This document shows positions 25,172 through 37,471 of a DNA stretch of 64,000 nt, piece after piece. The stretch comes from Pomacea canaliculata (taxonomy: Eukaryota; Mollusca; Gastropoda; Architaenioglossa; Ampullariidae), in the NCBI RefSeq assembly GCF_003073045.1, contig NC_037603.1:12964192-13028191 (forward strand), given 5' to 3'. Within the stretch, counting starts at the first letter, position 1. Each line of letters opens with the position of its first letter. A program made the position numbers and the translations under genes. Below the pieces are notes generated by a model. It ran no database searches, had not been told where the DNA came from, and worked only from the letters and a program-made list of their open reading frames with translations.

Positions 25172-28100
25172 GTGAGCCACTAGAATACTGCTAGCCCTTG
25201 GTTTTCTCCTTCCACTAACTTAAGTATGGAGCTAGTTTTGCTTTTATGTTCCTGGTGAGCATTCAGAAGCACAAGGGTTTGATTCCCATAATATTTTGCC
25301 ACCGACCGACGATGACAGAAGTGTATACAGTAGAGGACGGAGACACACCCAGCAAGCTCATAAATTTTCAACCGAACTCAACGACATATCCATACGGCCA
25401 TGCTATTGCCACAGGACTGAAAGAAAGAATGAAAAGAAACTTTTGAGGCATTAAATGATCTTCGCGACATAAATCTCTCAGAGCTCGTTTCGTCCATTGT
25501 CGATGTGTATGGCGGCAGTACAAAGGAAACTCTCCGTGACAATATTTAATGTTCCGGCGCAGTCGTTGATGATTAAAGTGGTATTTAATGGATGTTGCTA
25601 TTTTGAGATTTATTAAAAGTACTGTAAACACCTTTGAGAGTGAAAACTGATGTTTATCGTGGCTCTCTGCCAACCTTTGAGAAGTTGTCAATAAAATTGT
25701 ATTCATTTGCTAATCAGGGGCACGATTATTGAATTATCGGTGTCAAAGGTCAGCTTGAGGACCGGGTTGGTCCCTCTACACAAGGTGTTCACTCATTGTT
25801 ATGTGGTGTGAAGAAAACGCGTCTATAACAAACAAACTGACGATGTAGACCTCAGACTGACTTCAATGGAGCATTTTCGAGAAGGTTCTATGGAACAAAA
25901 GCGAAAGCTGTAAGGATTTTAAGAGCCGAACGGGGCAGGAGAGATATGTTCGACCTGAAGGAGCGGGGTCAAGAAAACATCTAACGGTGATTATTCTTGT
26001 TGGATGACCGGGTGGTTAGAGCGCTGATGTCCCAACTGAGAGGCACACAGGGATGGGTAGCTGACTCTAAAGAGGGTTGGCGAAGGTAAGGCAGGGAGGG
26101 AGAGGAGATGGGTATCGCCCTCACATACAACTGGTTCCCTGAAAAGTGAAGTCTCTAATACATTACTCCCTAATGACCTAACAAAGGTCATGGGTCAACA
26201 AGTACCCTTACCTCCCTCCGCCTGATCGAATCCATTCTTTCTTAAAATAATAATAGAGCTGCTATGTGGCCCAAGCCTATGCATCCACACTTAAACCATC
26301 GTTGCAGACATGGCAGTGGACGACAGTCAGACGACGGTAAAAGCTCAGGTTCAATACCAACAGACGGGGTTGTTGAGTCAGGGACAACGATGACAGAAAG
26401 ATGAAAGATGTTTGTGTTCGATGTGAACACGGGACGCGGGTAAATTCAACAGCAGAATTCTGGCCTTTGTTCCCTCGTAAAATTTTTAAAAATATTTTAT
26501 TATATATGTTAAAATAGCACCTGTTAGGTCACACTCGTTTACTAGGCACTCGGAATTCGGAATATCTCGAGTATAGTCACGTGATACCTGATAGAATATT
26601 CAGGTCGCCTCCTGTACTAACCCTCCAATAGAAAAACTAAAAATGTTCTTCTAGTCATCTAGAAATCTCACCATCAACAAACTCGGATTTGGGGACACAC
26701 GCTTATTTTGTTTCAAGTGACGGTTTTAAGCACACAAAAATTTACAACGGGGTGTTGGGGTCAGAAGGTCGCAACGCGAAGTGAGTCTTTTGTCAAACAT
26801 TTGCACAGTTTGTCAAACATTTGCGTGTTGCCACACAGTTTCTCCTGTCAGGGTCGTATGAAACCCGAGTATAATCCACGGTTGGTTATGTTTGGTTGGT
26901 TTCTCAGTGATTTCTTTTAACTTAAAATACTGTTGGCGTCTACATTTACCCGAGTGTACAAACAGATGTAGTTTAGAAGCGGTGTAAGCTCTCCTGTCAT
27001 TTCTTAGTGGATCCCACTCCAACCTGTTGTGGAATCACAACTCCATCACGAAATAAATGTCAGGTTCACAGATACTAACCGTCCATATACAATCAAGACA
27101 TATTTATTGAAACACGAGGGGTAAAATGGAAGACTGGTGTGAGAAGAGGGGCAGATCTGGGTCACTTCTACATTTTGAAAAAACAAATTCATAACTTTTT
27201 GGATAGCTTGCTGATTCCTACAATCTCGCCTAGAAACCTGGACCTTATAAATTTGTCTAGAAAATAATGATTCTCACTGCCGGATGTCAGCTTGATAAGA
27301 ACATTTGTTTTTAGTTATTCAATTGATGTACGGTGAGCCTGCCTGCTGGGCCTGTAGTTACACTTTTATCTCTAGTCTCACACACACACACACAGTGTCA
27401 CACACACACTTATACATACAGACGTACTTAAATAAACTTATACATACAAACACACAAACACATATACGCAGACCAGGAGAGGAAGAGAAGGTTGAATTTG
27501 AAAAAGCGTTTATTCAAAGAAACATCTCGATTAATTTTTTTTTAAAGCATACCGCTCAACCACATCTAACCAGCTAATCCAAACAAATCAACCATCCTAA
27601 TCTGAGAAGAAAACAACCAACAAGCAAACCATTCAATCAGCTCAGACAAAAATCAACCAACCGCCCGGTGACTCGTGTTGCAGCCGCCCATGACGGGCTG
27701 AGGATTGTCCAGGCCGCCGCAGCCATCTTGGAAAGGCGGCCTCTCCTCGTCACCATCATCAACGACGGCTTTGTCCCGATGACCTACAACTGGCTCTGCC
27801 ACACCGCCGGCATCCCCAACCTCCATGACGACATCCTCCTGCTGGCCGAAGATGACGTCACCCGCCAGCGCGTGCAGCGGGACTGGCCGAGGCTCCACAT
27901 CGTTTCGGTGGAGTCCGCGGGGGGAGAAGGCCCCCGGCTGAGCGGGGAGCTGAACTTCTACACGGTGGCATACGTGCGCATGATGGCGCTGCGAACGCGT
28001 CTTCTGAACGAGCTTCTTCAGGCCGGCTATGCCTTCGTGCTCTTCGAGACCGACTTTGTGTGGTTTGAGAATCCCGTGCCAGACTTCCTGGACCTGGCGC

Positions 28101-28399
28101 GCACGAAGAACCTGGACCTAGTTGGGACCAATTCCTCCGTGGACGACCAGATCATGTGCGGGGCCTTCATCTACTTCCGGAATACGTCCCGCACGCGCGC
28201 CGTGTGGGCGGAAGTGACGCGCTTGATGGAGGAGTTGGTGGAGAAGATGAAGGTTTTAGACCCTACGCAGAGCCCGCCGCGGAAGCAGAACGAGCAGCGG
28301 TATCTCAACAGGCTGCTAGTGGTAAGCAACTGCGCACTCGAATGTCTGTCTAACGGACGGACGGACGGACGGACGGACGGACGGACGGACGGACGGACG

Positions 28400-28435
<36 letters not shown>

Positions 28436-29998
28436 GGAGAACAAGCGAAACAAAATCTTTCTGTTAGCCGTCCATTACCATTTCGGGCATGCCAAACGTT
28501 CACAGCCCAGTCAGTTATTTCTCCGGAAACGATGATTGTGTTCGATGTTAGCAGTTTTGTGGTGGTGATGACGTCAGTCGCTGTAACGTCGATGGTAGTC
28601 TTGTCTAGCCTCAATATAGAACTATGCATAAGTAATCATGTAGCGTTCCAGTATTAATGATGGTGCAAGGAGGACGCACACGACTTGTGAACCCGCCAGG
28701 CCCACCCCACATCATCCCACCCCGCAGCCCGTTAGTAACTGTCGACAAATCACAAATTATCATCTGCTAGAGTGGAATTCCTGTGTGTTTTTTCAATGAA
28801 AAAGTTGTAATGCAAGGAAAGACTCTGGGTAGGGGGGACTGTTTTTTTTCGACAAGCAAAAATCTAATACGATATCGAGTCACATCACCTAACCCTGTGT
28901 AGCTCGTTAAAAAAAGCACAAAAAACACAAAAAGCAAGCAGTTTACCCAAGATGAAATCGGATCCCGATGATACCCGAGTTTAAACCACTGACTCGCTGT
29001 CAGAAAGTTCAAACGATCATATTTTATTGCTGTTCCAGTCCAGGCTGGAGGTTATCTGGTTTCTGTGATTTTTTTGTTGGGGGAGAGGGGTGGGATATGT
29101 CACTGACTACCTACGAGCTTGTCTTATTATGAGTACCCGAGATACAGAAACTGTTATGCTGGCAGCTGCTATAAGAATGTCAATCTTAAAGTTAAGTTGC
29201 CTTTAGACCGTGTCCCAGCAGATGTAGTTGGATCGTCCGAAACAGCTGACAATAAAACCTTTTATAGGGGCTATCAGCCCTGAGGACGTCACGAAGGACA
29301 AGAATGATGGATTTATTTCGACATTTTTAAAGACCATACCGTGTTCAAGTGCTGAGCACCGGATTGTACCCGAGAGACCAAAATATAAAATCCAAGAACA
29401 TAAGTGTCCTTCAAAACAAGACTAGGGTACCGAGGACAAGATCCTTTGACCCCATCCATCTGTTGTCTGGGATACGACATGCTCACTCTCTCTTTCTTTC
29501 TTCACCTAAGGTGATAACATTTATTCCTACGAATAACGGATACAAAAACTACAACAACACCGTGTATGTGAATAGTCTATAAGTGTGGCTGAGTAAGGGC
29601 CTACTCTTATCTTGTTGTTTGCTTTAACAATCCACAATCTAAAATAAAAAGAAAGATGTGGAAAAATGACAATATTAATTTTGTATATTTCATAGTAACG
29701 AAGGCGTTTTAATTTCAAAAAGGATTATTTAAACTTCACTTATCTGTTTTATCGACAGGAAAAGCATAAAGGCATCCGATACGGTCTGGTGGACTTTGAG
29801 ACTAGTGTGATAGACGGAGTGTGGTACAAGTTCAATAAAACTCGGCGTCAGACATTGCACCCCAAGGCCATCCACAACAACTTCCTGGATACCACCAGGG
29901 AGAAGGTCAAGAGGTTCAAAGATTTTGGACAGTGGGTTCTCAACGACGACAACACTTGCAATAAGGACAAAGTCCAGAAACTACTGGAGGGCAAGTGA
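25054..29998 (+). CDS. Type II membrane glycosyltransferase, nucleotide-diphospho-sugar transferase fold (Nucleotid_trans)
   Basis: Three exons (25054-25171, 27684-28321, 29759-29998) join in phase to give 331 residues. Residues about 10-26 form the anchor after a KLRWRWRW basic start, so the protein should sit in the Golgi with its catalytic domain in the lumen. The catalytic part shows LLVTIINDGFVPMTYNW, NFYTVAYVRMMALRT and FVLFETDFVWFENP, where a DxD metal site normally sits, then VGTNSSVDDQIMCGAFIYFR, NEQRYLNRLL and HPKAIHNNF near the end. This is the architecture of the GT77-like family in which plant RRA and RGXT enzymes and many invertebrate proteins fall. The first Asp of the DxD motif is Glu here. 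Donor and acceptor sugars cannot be told from the sequence. It is intact, with no frame breaks. Confidence 0.85.
26005..26190 (+). repeat. Possible tRNA-derived SINE
   Basis: GGGTGGTTAGAGCGCTG resembles a tRNA A box, but a clear B box is lacking; GGGTATCGCCC about 100 bp on is only a weak match. Downstream sequence shares the GGGAGGGAGAGG motif with 24220-24260. Confidence 0.25.
26789..26824. repeat. 20-bp tandem duplication
   Basis: TTTGTCAAACATTTGC occurs at 26789 and 26809. Confidence 0.85.
27684..28321 (+). CDS. Glycosyltransferase exon 2: catalytic core
   Basis: The acceptor is gttgcag|cc (phase 1) and the donor is gtg|gtaagc (phase 0). It is strongly GC-rich against its surroundings, a coding signature. 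It carries the nucleotide-sugar-binding strand, the ETD metal-site region and the DDQIMCGAF segment. Confidence 0.9.
28353..28437. repeat. (GGAC)n-(AGAC)n compound tetranucleotide repeat
   Basis: About 13 GGAC units pass directly into about eight AGAC units. The repeat starts only about 30 bp after the exon 2 donor. Confidence 0.97.
28438..29758. other. Remainder of intron 2 of the glycosyltransferase gene
   Basis: AT-rich intronic sequence; I see no further exon or RNA gene in it. Confidence 0.5.
29759..29998 (+). CDS. Glycosyltransferase exon 3: C-terminus
   Basis: The acceptor is atcgacag|gaa. It encodes IRYGLVDFETSVIDG and the conserved HPKAIHNNF block, then a basic tail ending LLEGK and TGA. 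Confidence 0.9.
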   Translation, partial: EKHKGIRYGLVDFETSVIDGVWYKFNKTRRQTLHPKAIHNNFLDTTREKVKRFKDFGQWVLNDDNTCNKDKVQKLLEGK

Positions 29999-30466
29999 CG
30001 GCGATAAGTGCTCGTCATGATGAGACTGAGGATCTCAGGACAGAATATCCCGGTTCTTTTTAATGCTATTTTAAATTATGTTTAAAACTGTTGAATGTTT
30101 TAAGAGTATGTTACTTGTAGATGACTTTAGCTGGTCTACATTTATCTACGATTCAGTCTGCAGTGTTGCTGGTTCATGCAGGGGAGGAAACTATTTGGAT
30201 TCTTCACTCAACGGAGTTGTTTCCCTTACTTAAGGCTTACGTCAGGAGACATCATCGCAAAAGATATCAGGGGATACAACCGCTACTAATTTTGTGCCAA
30301 CGTAAGAATGTAGTGAAAAAATGAGATGATGATGATGATTATGATGATTCAGGGTTTAAAACCTTTATATACAATTTTTAGATGTCCGAATTTTTTCACA
30401 CAATTTACACACACCAAACGCTAAACTTTGATTGGCGAAGTGCTGAAAATAGAAAGGTGTCGCTAA

Positions 30467-30472
30467 AATAAA
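30467..30472 (+). terminator. Candidate polyadenylation signal of the glycosyltransferase gene
   Basis: AATAAA lies 469 nt after the stop codon. Confidence 0.45.
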
Positions 30473-30806
30473 GTTTTCGTCTGAAATGTCTTGTTATATT
30501 TATTTATAAAAGGTGGAGGACTACTCTGTCTTATCTGACGTGTCATTCCTTCACTGGACTTCCTTTTGAAGTGTAGTCTGTGTCGCACCTGCCACTGGAC
30601 GTGTGGACATGATGCCTTTTCACACCTCAGTAGCTTCGGGTCCTTAATTTTGACCCGGAAACTTCACAATCCACGTGAACTCTCAGGCTTCAGTTCCTTC
30701 TCACCTTCCTTCGTCTACAGCGTTTTATGTTTGTGAGGGATGACTGGCCCTGCAATACCAATCATTCTGTGGGAATAGACTGCCTTTGTTACGGTTATGT
30801 CGTACT

Positions 30807-30981
30807 CAGGGCTTCTGCATACGCAAAAAATTGCGTACAGTACGCATTAAAAGTTTGGAGGACCCCTTCAATTTTCGTCAATGGGGTCCCCTTCAAATTT
30901 GGGCAAAGAACGGGGACCCCTTAAAAATCTGAAGAAGGGGTCCCTGGGACCCCAAAGAATTTAGCCTTAGCAGAAGCCCTG
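30807..30981. mobile_element. MITE-like non-autonomous DNA transposon with 12-bp perfect TIRs
   Basis: The 175-bp element begins CAGGGCTTCTGC and ends with its exact reverse complement GCAGAAGCCCTG. It is flanked on both sides by CGTACT, a 6-bp target-site duplication (30801-30806 and 30982-30987). The interior carries several GGACCCC/GGGGTCC motifs in opposite orientations and no coding capacity. CAGGG termini suggest hAT, whose usual TSD is 8 bp; 5-6 bp is reported for some hAT groups, and Dada elements also make 6-7 bp duplications. The superfamily is open. The intact ends suggest a fairly young insertion. Confidence 0.75.
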
Positions 30982-31914
30982 CGTACTGCTTACATGGCTT
31001 TGGGTTTTGACACGTGATGTGTTTATTTTGGTTTATATGGGAGGTTATTTTTTTTACATAATCCACTCAATCTGTAGGTCATATTGTAATGGGGTCTTAT
31101 CTAAAGTCTGAAACCTTGGACTGTGTCAAAGTAACACAGGGCCTAATGGACAAGTCTGAGGTCAACCTACAAGACAATCACATCTTCATCCTCTCATTTC
31201 AATATGTATGTTTAATCTATTGTAAAGCGCAGCTTGCTGGTAGCCATGTGAAAAATATGCAGTAGATGTGCTTTCCCATAATAATTATCTTCCATTTTTT
31301 CCTTCCTATAGCATCAAACAGGTCCCATGGGGAAACTATAATTATATCGTCTTTATCGGTCCCTTTGGCATTCTATGCCACTTTTATTCTTTTTTTCTTC
31401 CTTTGTTTTTTAGATTGTTTTTTCTATCTTTCCTTTCCTTGGTGAACGCTGGGAAGAAAAGGTTTATACCGGGTGACAGTCGATTCGCGAAAGCAGAAAA
31501 AAGAATGCAGTAAACACTGGAAAGCAGACTCCATCTTAGGATCATCTGACTTTTGTTTATATTTTTTTTTCAAGAGAGACGCTCTTCCCAGAACACACGA
31601 CAGATTGAAGCCGACAATTTGCCTTTGTTGTTTACGGTGGAGGTGCGTGCGTCGTGACACTATGACACCGTGACACACAGGCCACGTCATGCCCTGCCCC
31701 GGAGGAACTCTCGTATCGCGAGGACAGGCGGTTGGCATTCAGTTATCTACCGACGACCACACAAAGAGCTGGTCTGAGGGCACGTGAGGAGACTAAGTAA
31801 ATCATTTGAAACTATTTTAATTAATACAGCAACTATAACTACAAAAAAAAACCCAAACAAACAAATATAAATGTTTCATTTAGTGGTTAACGTTGTGTCC
31901 TACGACACGTGTAA

Positions 31915-32720
31915 GTTTGTTTTTTTTGTTTCTCTCAATCTCTCTTGGAGTTTCTTTATTTCATCCGCTTATCTTCTCCCCCATCTAGTTTCTCCTTTAA
32001 TTCTTCGTAGTCTCTCTCGTTGTGTCTCATCCGCTCTCTGTCTCTCCCGTCCTTTCTCATTCACTCAATCTCTTTAATTTCTTTGTTCATCCTTATATCC
32101 TGTCTATCGCTCCTTCATCCAGTTTGTCCCATTCCGTCTTTCTCGTCCTGTTTTTGTTTCTTTCATCAAGTCGCTTTTTTTCTCTCTTTCTGGTTCTCTC
32201 ACATCCGATCTCTCTTTCTCTCTCTTGCTCATCCAGAGTTTTCTTCTTCTCTCTTTCTCGTGCTTTCTCATCTAGTTTCTTCTTCACTCTGTCTTTCTCA
32301 CTTATCCAATCTTTCATTCTTTCTTTCTATCACCCTTGCCTATTTAATATTTTTTTTTCTGTCTTTCTTCCCCAGTCATCCAATCTTTTCTTTTTTTTCT
32401 TTCTCTCAGGCTCTCTCATCTTTGTCGCACTCTTTTTTCATTTAGTTTCTCGTTCTCTCTCGCTCGCCTTCTGTTTTTGTACCACTGTCTTTCTTTCATC
32501 CAGCCTCTACCTCCGTCCATGTTTCTTCCCTCTCTCCCGTTCTTTCTCATTCACTCTCTCCCTGACACTCATTTGTCTTGTGCTCACCCTCCCCACCTCT
32601 TCGAGTTTCTTTATTTTTCTTTTCTCTATCCTCCTGCCTGTCAATTTCATCTGACCTTTGTCCCATCATTCTGCATCTATTCAGGCTACTCCCTCTTTCT
32701 ATGACACATATTTTCTGTCA
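31915..32720. repeat. CT-rich degenerate minisatellite, unit roughly 45 bp
   Basis: An almost pure pyrimidine plus strand with recurring TTTCTC and CATCCAGTTT-like segments. On the minus strand a period of about 15 codons shows as repeated KLDE, ARERE and KREKK blocks. Long open frames on both strands here are a by-product of the repeat. Confidence 0.75.
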
Positions 32721-33159
32721 TCTTTCGACGCTGTCTGTCCTGGTCCCTCCCAGTCACCAGGTCAACACTCTACCTACCCATCCCCTCCCTGATGTCTAAC
32801 TTCTCTCTACACCTGTCTGTCCTTCCTCCACTTCTCTTTGTCTGCCTTCACTTCCCTCTTCCGTGCCCGAGATACTGTATTGTGCCTTCTTTCTTCTTTC
32901 CTTTTTTCCGTGTCTGGTATCCTATCTTCTAAAACCTTCTGAGCACAAACGGCATATTTCAAAACCCATTTCCCTGAAAATAAATTTTTTTTGTTGCCAC
33001 AAAAGTGAGCATCTCATGATGAACACTCTAAGATATTCGTTGAGGAAACAGAATTTTTGAGGAAATGGAGTAAAAAAAAGACAAATAATAGTCATTTCAA
33101 AGAAAAAGAGGAAAATTGTGATTAGGTTTTTTTTAGTGCACATAACCCTGCACATATAC

Positions 33160-33275
33160 ACACACACAAACGAGTGAACATACAAGCATAAGCTCCCGCG
33201 CAAACACACACAACACACACATATATATATATAAACAGTATACATATATATGTGTATATATATATGGGTGTCTGT
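33160..33275. repeat. AC and TA microsatellite cluster
   Basis: Short AC runs at 33160-33220 pass into two TA runs. Confidence 0.8.
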
Positions 33276-35939
33276 GCACGTATGGGTTTGTTTATATGGT
33301 TTTTAGTCTACTTATGCAACCAGTAAATTACTGTTATTCATTAATGTGTTGACCGGAAAAATTATAGATGCATGAGTATATAAGTTGTGTAAACACATAA
33401 AGCTATTTATAAATATTATATACATGCATGTCTTAGCGAGAGTGCAACTGTGTGTGTATGTGGGAACGTGCAATGTGTATATGTATGCGTGTAGATATGT
33501 TTGCTAGTGTGTGTGTTGTAGTAGTAACAAAGGTATATAACAAGAACTAGCCAGTCCTTCCAAACACACAACATAAAATGAGACGGAAGAGTTGCAAGTA
33601 TAATTTATGTCCTCCACTCTCAAGACAGGTTCTCGAAGCTCTGACATCCACCGACCCTCGGGTTTATTTTGCGTAACAGTCATGTCCTCGCATGTGAGAA
33701 GCTCCTTTCAAGTTTCTTTGATGTCTTCCTTTCTGCTGAACCAGAAAAAGAAATAAAACAACATAAATAAACTGTTAGGACACAAGGCCTCATTAATTAA
33801 GTTGGCATCAGTGCAGTGCACTGAGTACAGGGTAAGTTGAAATAGAGGTTTCTGGGGTTGCTAAACCGACTGCTATGTCTGAAAATTTAGCAAAATTCCC
33901 CAAACACATCTCTACTCTTCCCACATTTATCAAAAAATTTTTGTTACGAAATAAATCAGAAATTCATTCAAATTAGATGTAAATCTGGAGTATGATCAAG
34001 AACCTTTCAAAAACTTTAGTTTTAGTTTTATATATTTATTTTATGTTATGCTAAAACTGAAACAAGCTCTGAGTTTTACTTTTGTATATTTGTGAGAAAA
34101 AATATAAAAAAAGAATATAAAAGAATATAAAACTTCTCGGACGAACTGTGATGACTGCAAATAGAGGCGCGTTCTTCTGTTTTTCTCCAACCTTCCTCAC
34201 TGCCATGACTACAACGGGATCCATCACTCTCGTCTGAGATCTGTAACACGTCTCATATATTACAAAACTTTGTTGTAAATCCCCTTCTTGAAGTCTTCCT
34301 CACGAGGGGGACCCATCACTCATGAAGGTATACACGCTCCTTCGCCAATAAATGGAGTGAGAGGAAGCGAACCCCACCGACATCGCCAACAGTCATGTTC
34401 TGAAGGTGATGTATAGAGTGTTTTTGTCCTTTATAGTTTGTCTCACCTGCGAGTACCTACCTTCAGGTGAGAAGAGACTTCCTGAAAAAATAACAGGTTA
34501 CCAGGTTCGACAAGTCAGCGTCTGACACTGACTTGGTCAGACATGTCAGTGGCAGAAGTGAGCCTCATTATTCCAATTATTCCATCATCTTCTCTTTGTG
34601 ATAAACGACCTAAGAAGAAAATAAATCATGAATGAGTGTGCCTGTGTGTTCGCGTGCGTGTTTTAATTGTCCGACTGCCTTGTATTGTTATTCATACAGC
34701 AAAGGAAGCAAAACTTTTGTCACCGAGACAATAAGGATTGGAGCTTGTATTTTTTTTTCGAAATAACCTTTTTTTTTTGAAAATGTGTGCAATCTATATT
34801 GTCAGGTAGGACTGAGATAGTATGGTTTACTTCTGCTTAATTTAATTAATAGGACATTAATACAAACTTTTTTTTAGCAAATAAAATTGTTGCTCTCCCT
34901 ATCTGGCCACAAAGGAACGTTGGAAAGTAGGATTGTGACTTTATTACTGGAGGTCTTCAAGAAGGAAACAAAAAAGAAAAAAATTGTAATCAATTATTGT
35001 TCTGTCATTTTTTTCTAGTTATTTATTATTTATTTGGAGATTTTTTCAGTTTTTGAACTTTCAACGAATATGATAGTCCTTCTTTCTCTCCTTCTCTCTC
35101 TCTCACACCCCTCACCTGTAATGTCACAAATGGAAAGCACCAACCTAAATTTATAATTATCAGTGATATTTTGTTGTCTTTCACGATCATTAACAGAAAT
35201 CCACTATCGACCATTTCACACCATGAAAGACAACCACTCAACACCAAATAAATAAACTACTGCAGCAAAAGCACTAGCGTGTAGCATCAGCAGCAAATAT
35301 TTCTTCAGTCTGTCTTTCGTTTTTTCCCGTCTGCCCTCCTGTCACCCCAAATGGGCGGGGCCAAGTGAAAATGTCGTTTCAGGCTAAAGTCGTGGGTTTT
35401 ATGTCTTCTCACCGTTCTCAACATGCACTGCGCATGCGTACGGTTGAAAAAGAAAAAAGAAATAAATGCCTTCGTGAAGCAGCCACTGACGCACACACCA
35501 GACCAGCCGCTTTGATTTATGATAGGCAAGTCATGCCAAAACTTTAGATTTAGCTTCCTTTTAAACAGGCATCATAAGTATCCGCCGAGCAGACTGTGTC
35601 GAGGTGCGGTGTCTCTTGGAGTTACCCCGAGACCGTCCACTCCTGAACATCTTTTCGAGCTCTAAGGAGTTTTTAACCTTCGGTACTTGAAGATTTCGAT
35701 CTGAAGGATGTTTGAGTGATGGACTTCCATTTCTTCGCAACCCCGCAAAAAAAAAACCCGCGCTTTCCACGAAAAAAATAATTGAAAAAAATTGAAAATA
35801 TTGTGTGGCCTGGAAATGAAGTGACACTGCAGTGACGTCATAGGATGGCGTGTCACGTCCGTTGACTTGGCTTGATTACGCAAGTGGATGATGGGTGGTG
35901 TGGACCATTCATATGAAGGCGACAGGACAGTGAGATTCT

Positions 35940-36019
35940 TAACGGGTTCTTAGCAGCAGAGTGGAAGAGAGATGATTTGTAGCAGCGCTCCTGCGTCGTG
36001 ATGCGTGAAAAGCCTTCAG
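35940..36019 (+). other. Possible untranslated first exon of the chitin-binding gene
   Basis: The coding start at 37472 follows an acceptor by one base, so an upstream exon is needed. A good donor, cag|gtaggt, lies after 36019. If used, it creates a short upstream open frame from the ATG at 36001 that terminates overlapping the main start codon. This rests on one splice consensus. Confidence 0.2.
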
Positions 36020-37313
36020 GTAGGTGTCACTATTGGTCCATGTCACACCCGTGTCTGTGTTTGGTGCTTATATCTCTGAGGGGGAGGATTGATAAAAAAA
36101 AATGTATACAAATAAATACAAAATTTAAAAACGCGATTTTATTGAATATGTGTTTCCTTACGTCAACTGATCGAGGAATCGAAAATAAAGAGAAAATATT
36201 TTTATCCAATTAAAACATTTTATTTTTTTATTTTTTCCTCTCGTCTCATCCTTGTCTCTACTATTTCTTTGTCCGAAACGGAAATACCATCCAACTACAC
36301 AGGAGAAGTCCTCTGCATTCGTAAGGACATGTTGACACGACGACACAGGAAGCCTGACACTTTGCGGCATTTCACTCGCAAGACCCTTGTCGCAAAATAC
36401 GCGCCACCTTGTCGCCTTTACGTCATGTTCGCATTTGTCGTCTGGCCATCACGTGTGGTGTCGTGTGCTGGAGAAGAAAGGAAGGACGAATAGAATGTCC
36501 AAAGGTTCAAGCAGCTTCAAAGTTCAGATTGATGAGGTTGCTCACTTTAAAGCAGCTTTTTCCGACTGGTTAACATATTCCGGAAGTGCTTCATTTTTTT
36601 GAGATATGTAAAGGAGTACTTTCATTATTTCTGTACATTAAAAAAAAAAATTCTTTTTCGGCCTGTCTGTCTGATTCTTCTCCTCTCTCTCTCTCACCTT
36701 CTGTGTGTGTCCTACTCGCAAGTGTAGAGCATCAATACCTCCTTTAAACGACAGATGGATGTTATCCTTTTTTTTTTTCTTCGCGGTATTTTTTTCATTC
36801 TAGGGTCTGACAAAACCTCGGGGGGAAATAAGTGTGTCCTCGGCTCTCTTTAAATCATTAGACAACCTACGCACGGGTCGTTAGCATTCATTTCGCTCCA
36901 CAGCGCACAACAGCAACCGTCGGAGGTCAGGCAAGACTTGCTAGCACAGCAAACGCTCGCCACTTCATTGTCAAGCTGTGAATGAACGGATTGTTTCAAC
37001 TCTGATGGGGATGGGGACTGTAAATCCAAGGATAACTTCAACACTTGTGCTCAAGCTCCATTGAAGCGGACTAAAAGAGGATTATGCCTCGTTACATCTT
37101 GTGAGGATTTCGAATCAGAAGTGTAGGACCTCACCGCCGGTCCTCCATTGGTGACTTTGTTCAAGATTTCATGTCAAGCCCCGAGTACCGGAGGTTCGTG
37201 GTGCAAAATATTTTTTCCACTTTGGTGTCGTTCTACGACACGTGAAAGTGCAATGATATAAAAGAAGTTAATTAATTAGTATTTTGTTTATCTGCAAGGG
37301 TTGTCAGGTTTTG

Positions 37314-37368
37314 TACATCTTCGTTTATATACATTTACTCTTTACATCTTCGTTAATATACATTTACT
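37314..37368. repeat. 29-bp direct duplication upstream of the chitin-binding start
   Basis: TACATCTTCG followed by TATACATTTACT occurs at 37314 and 37343 with one difference between copies. Confidence 0.8.
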
Positions 37369-37471
37369 AGCTGAACTTGCCATGCACTAGTAAAACTAAA
37401 TACTTGCATGAAAGGATTATGTGATGAGTTAAAAGTTGGTTTAACAGTTAACATTTTGTCCTGTTTTCAGA

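Larger units (their letters stand above)
25172..27683. other. Intron 1 of the glycosyltransferase gene
   Basis: AT-rich, with a possible tRNA-like SINE (26005-26190), a 20-bp tandem duplication at 26789-26824, and AC runs at 27380-27410. No additional exon is needed, since exons 1 and 2 are in phase. Confidence 0.5.
30473..37470. other. Intergenic region between glycosyltransferase and chitin-binding genes
   Basis: No supported coding exon. It holds a MITE-like element (30807-30981), a CT-rich minisatellite (31915-32720), AC/TA repeats (33150-33280), many T-rich tracts, and a possible untranslated first exon of the chitin-binding gene near 36000. Confidence 0.45.

Noticed and set aside
28171-28629. 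152-codon minus-strand frame
   Set aside because: Shadow of the glycosyltransferase exon plus the GGAC/AGAC repeat read in antisense.
32022-32654. 210-codon plus-strand open frame
   Set aside because: Encoded entirely by a CT-rich minisatellite; Ser/Phe/Leu repeats follow the DNA period.
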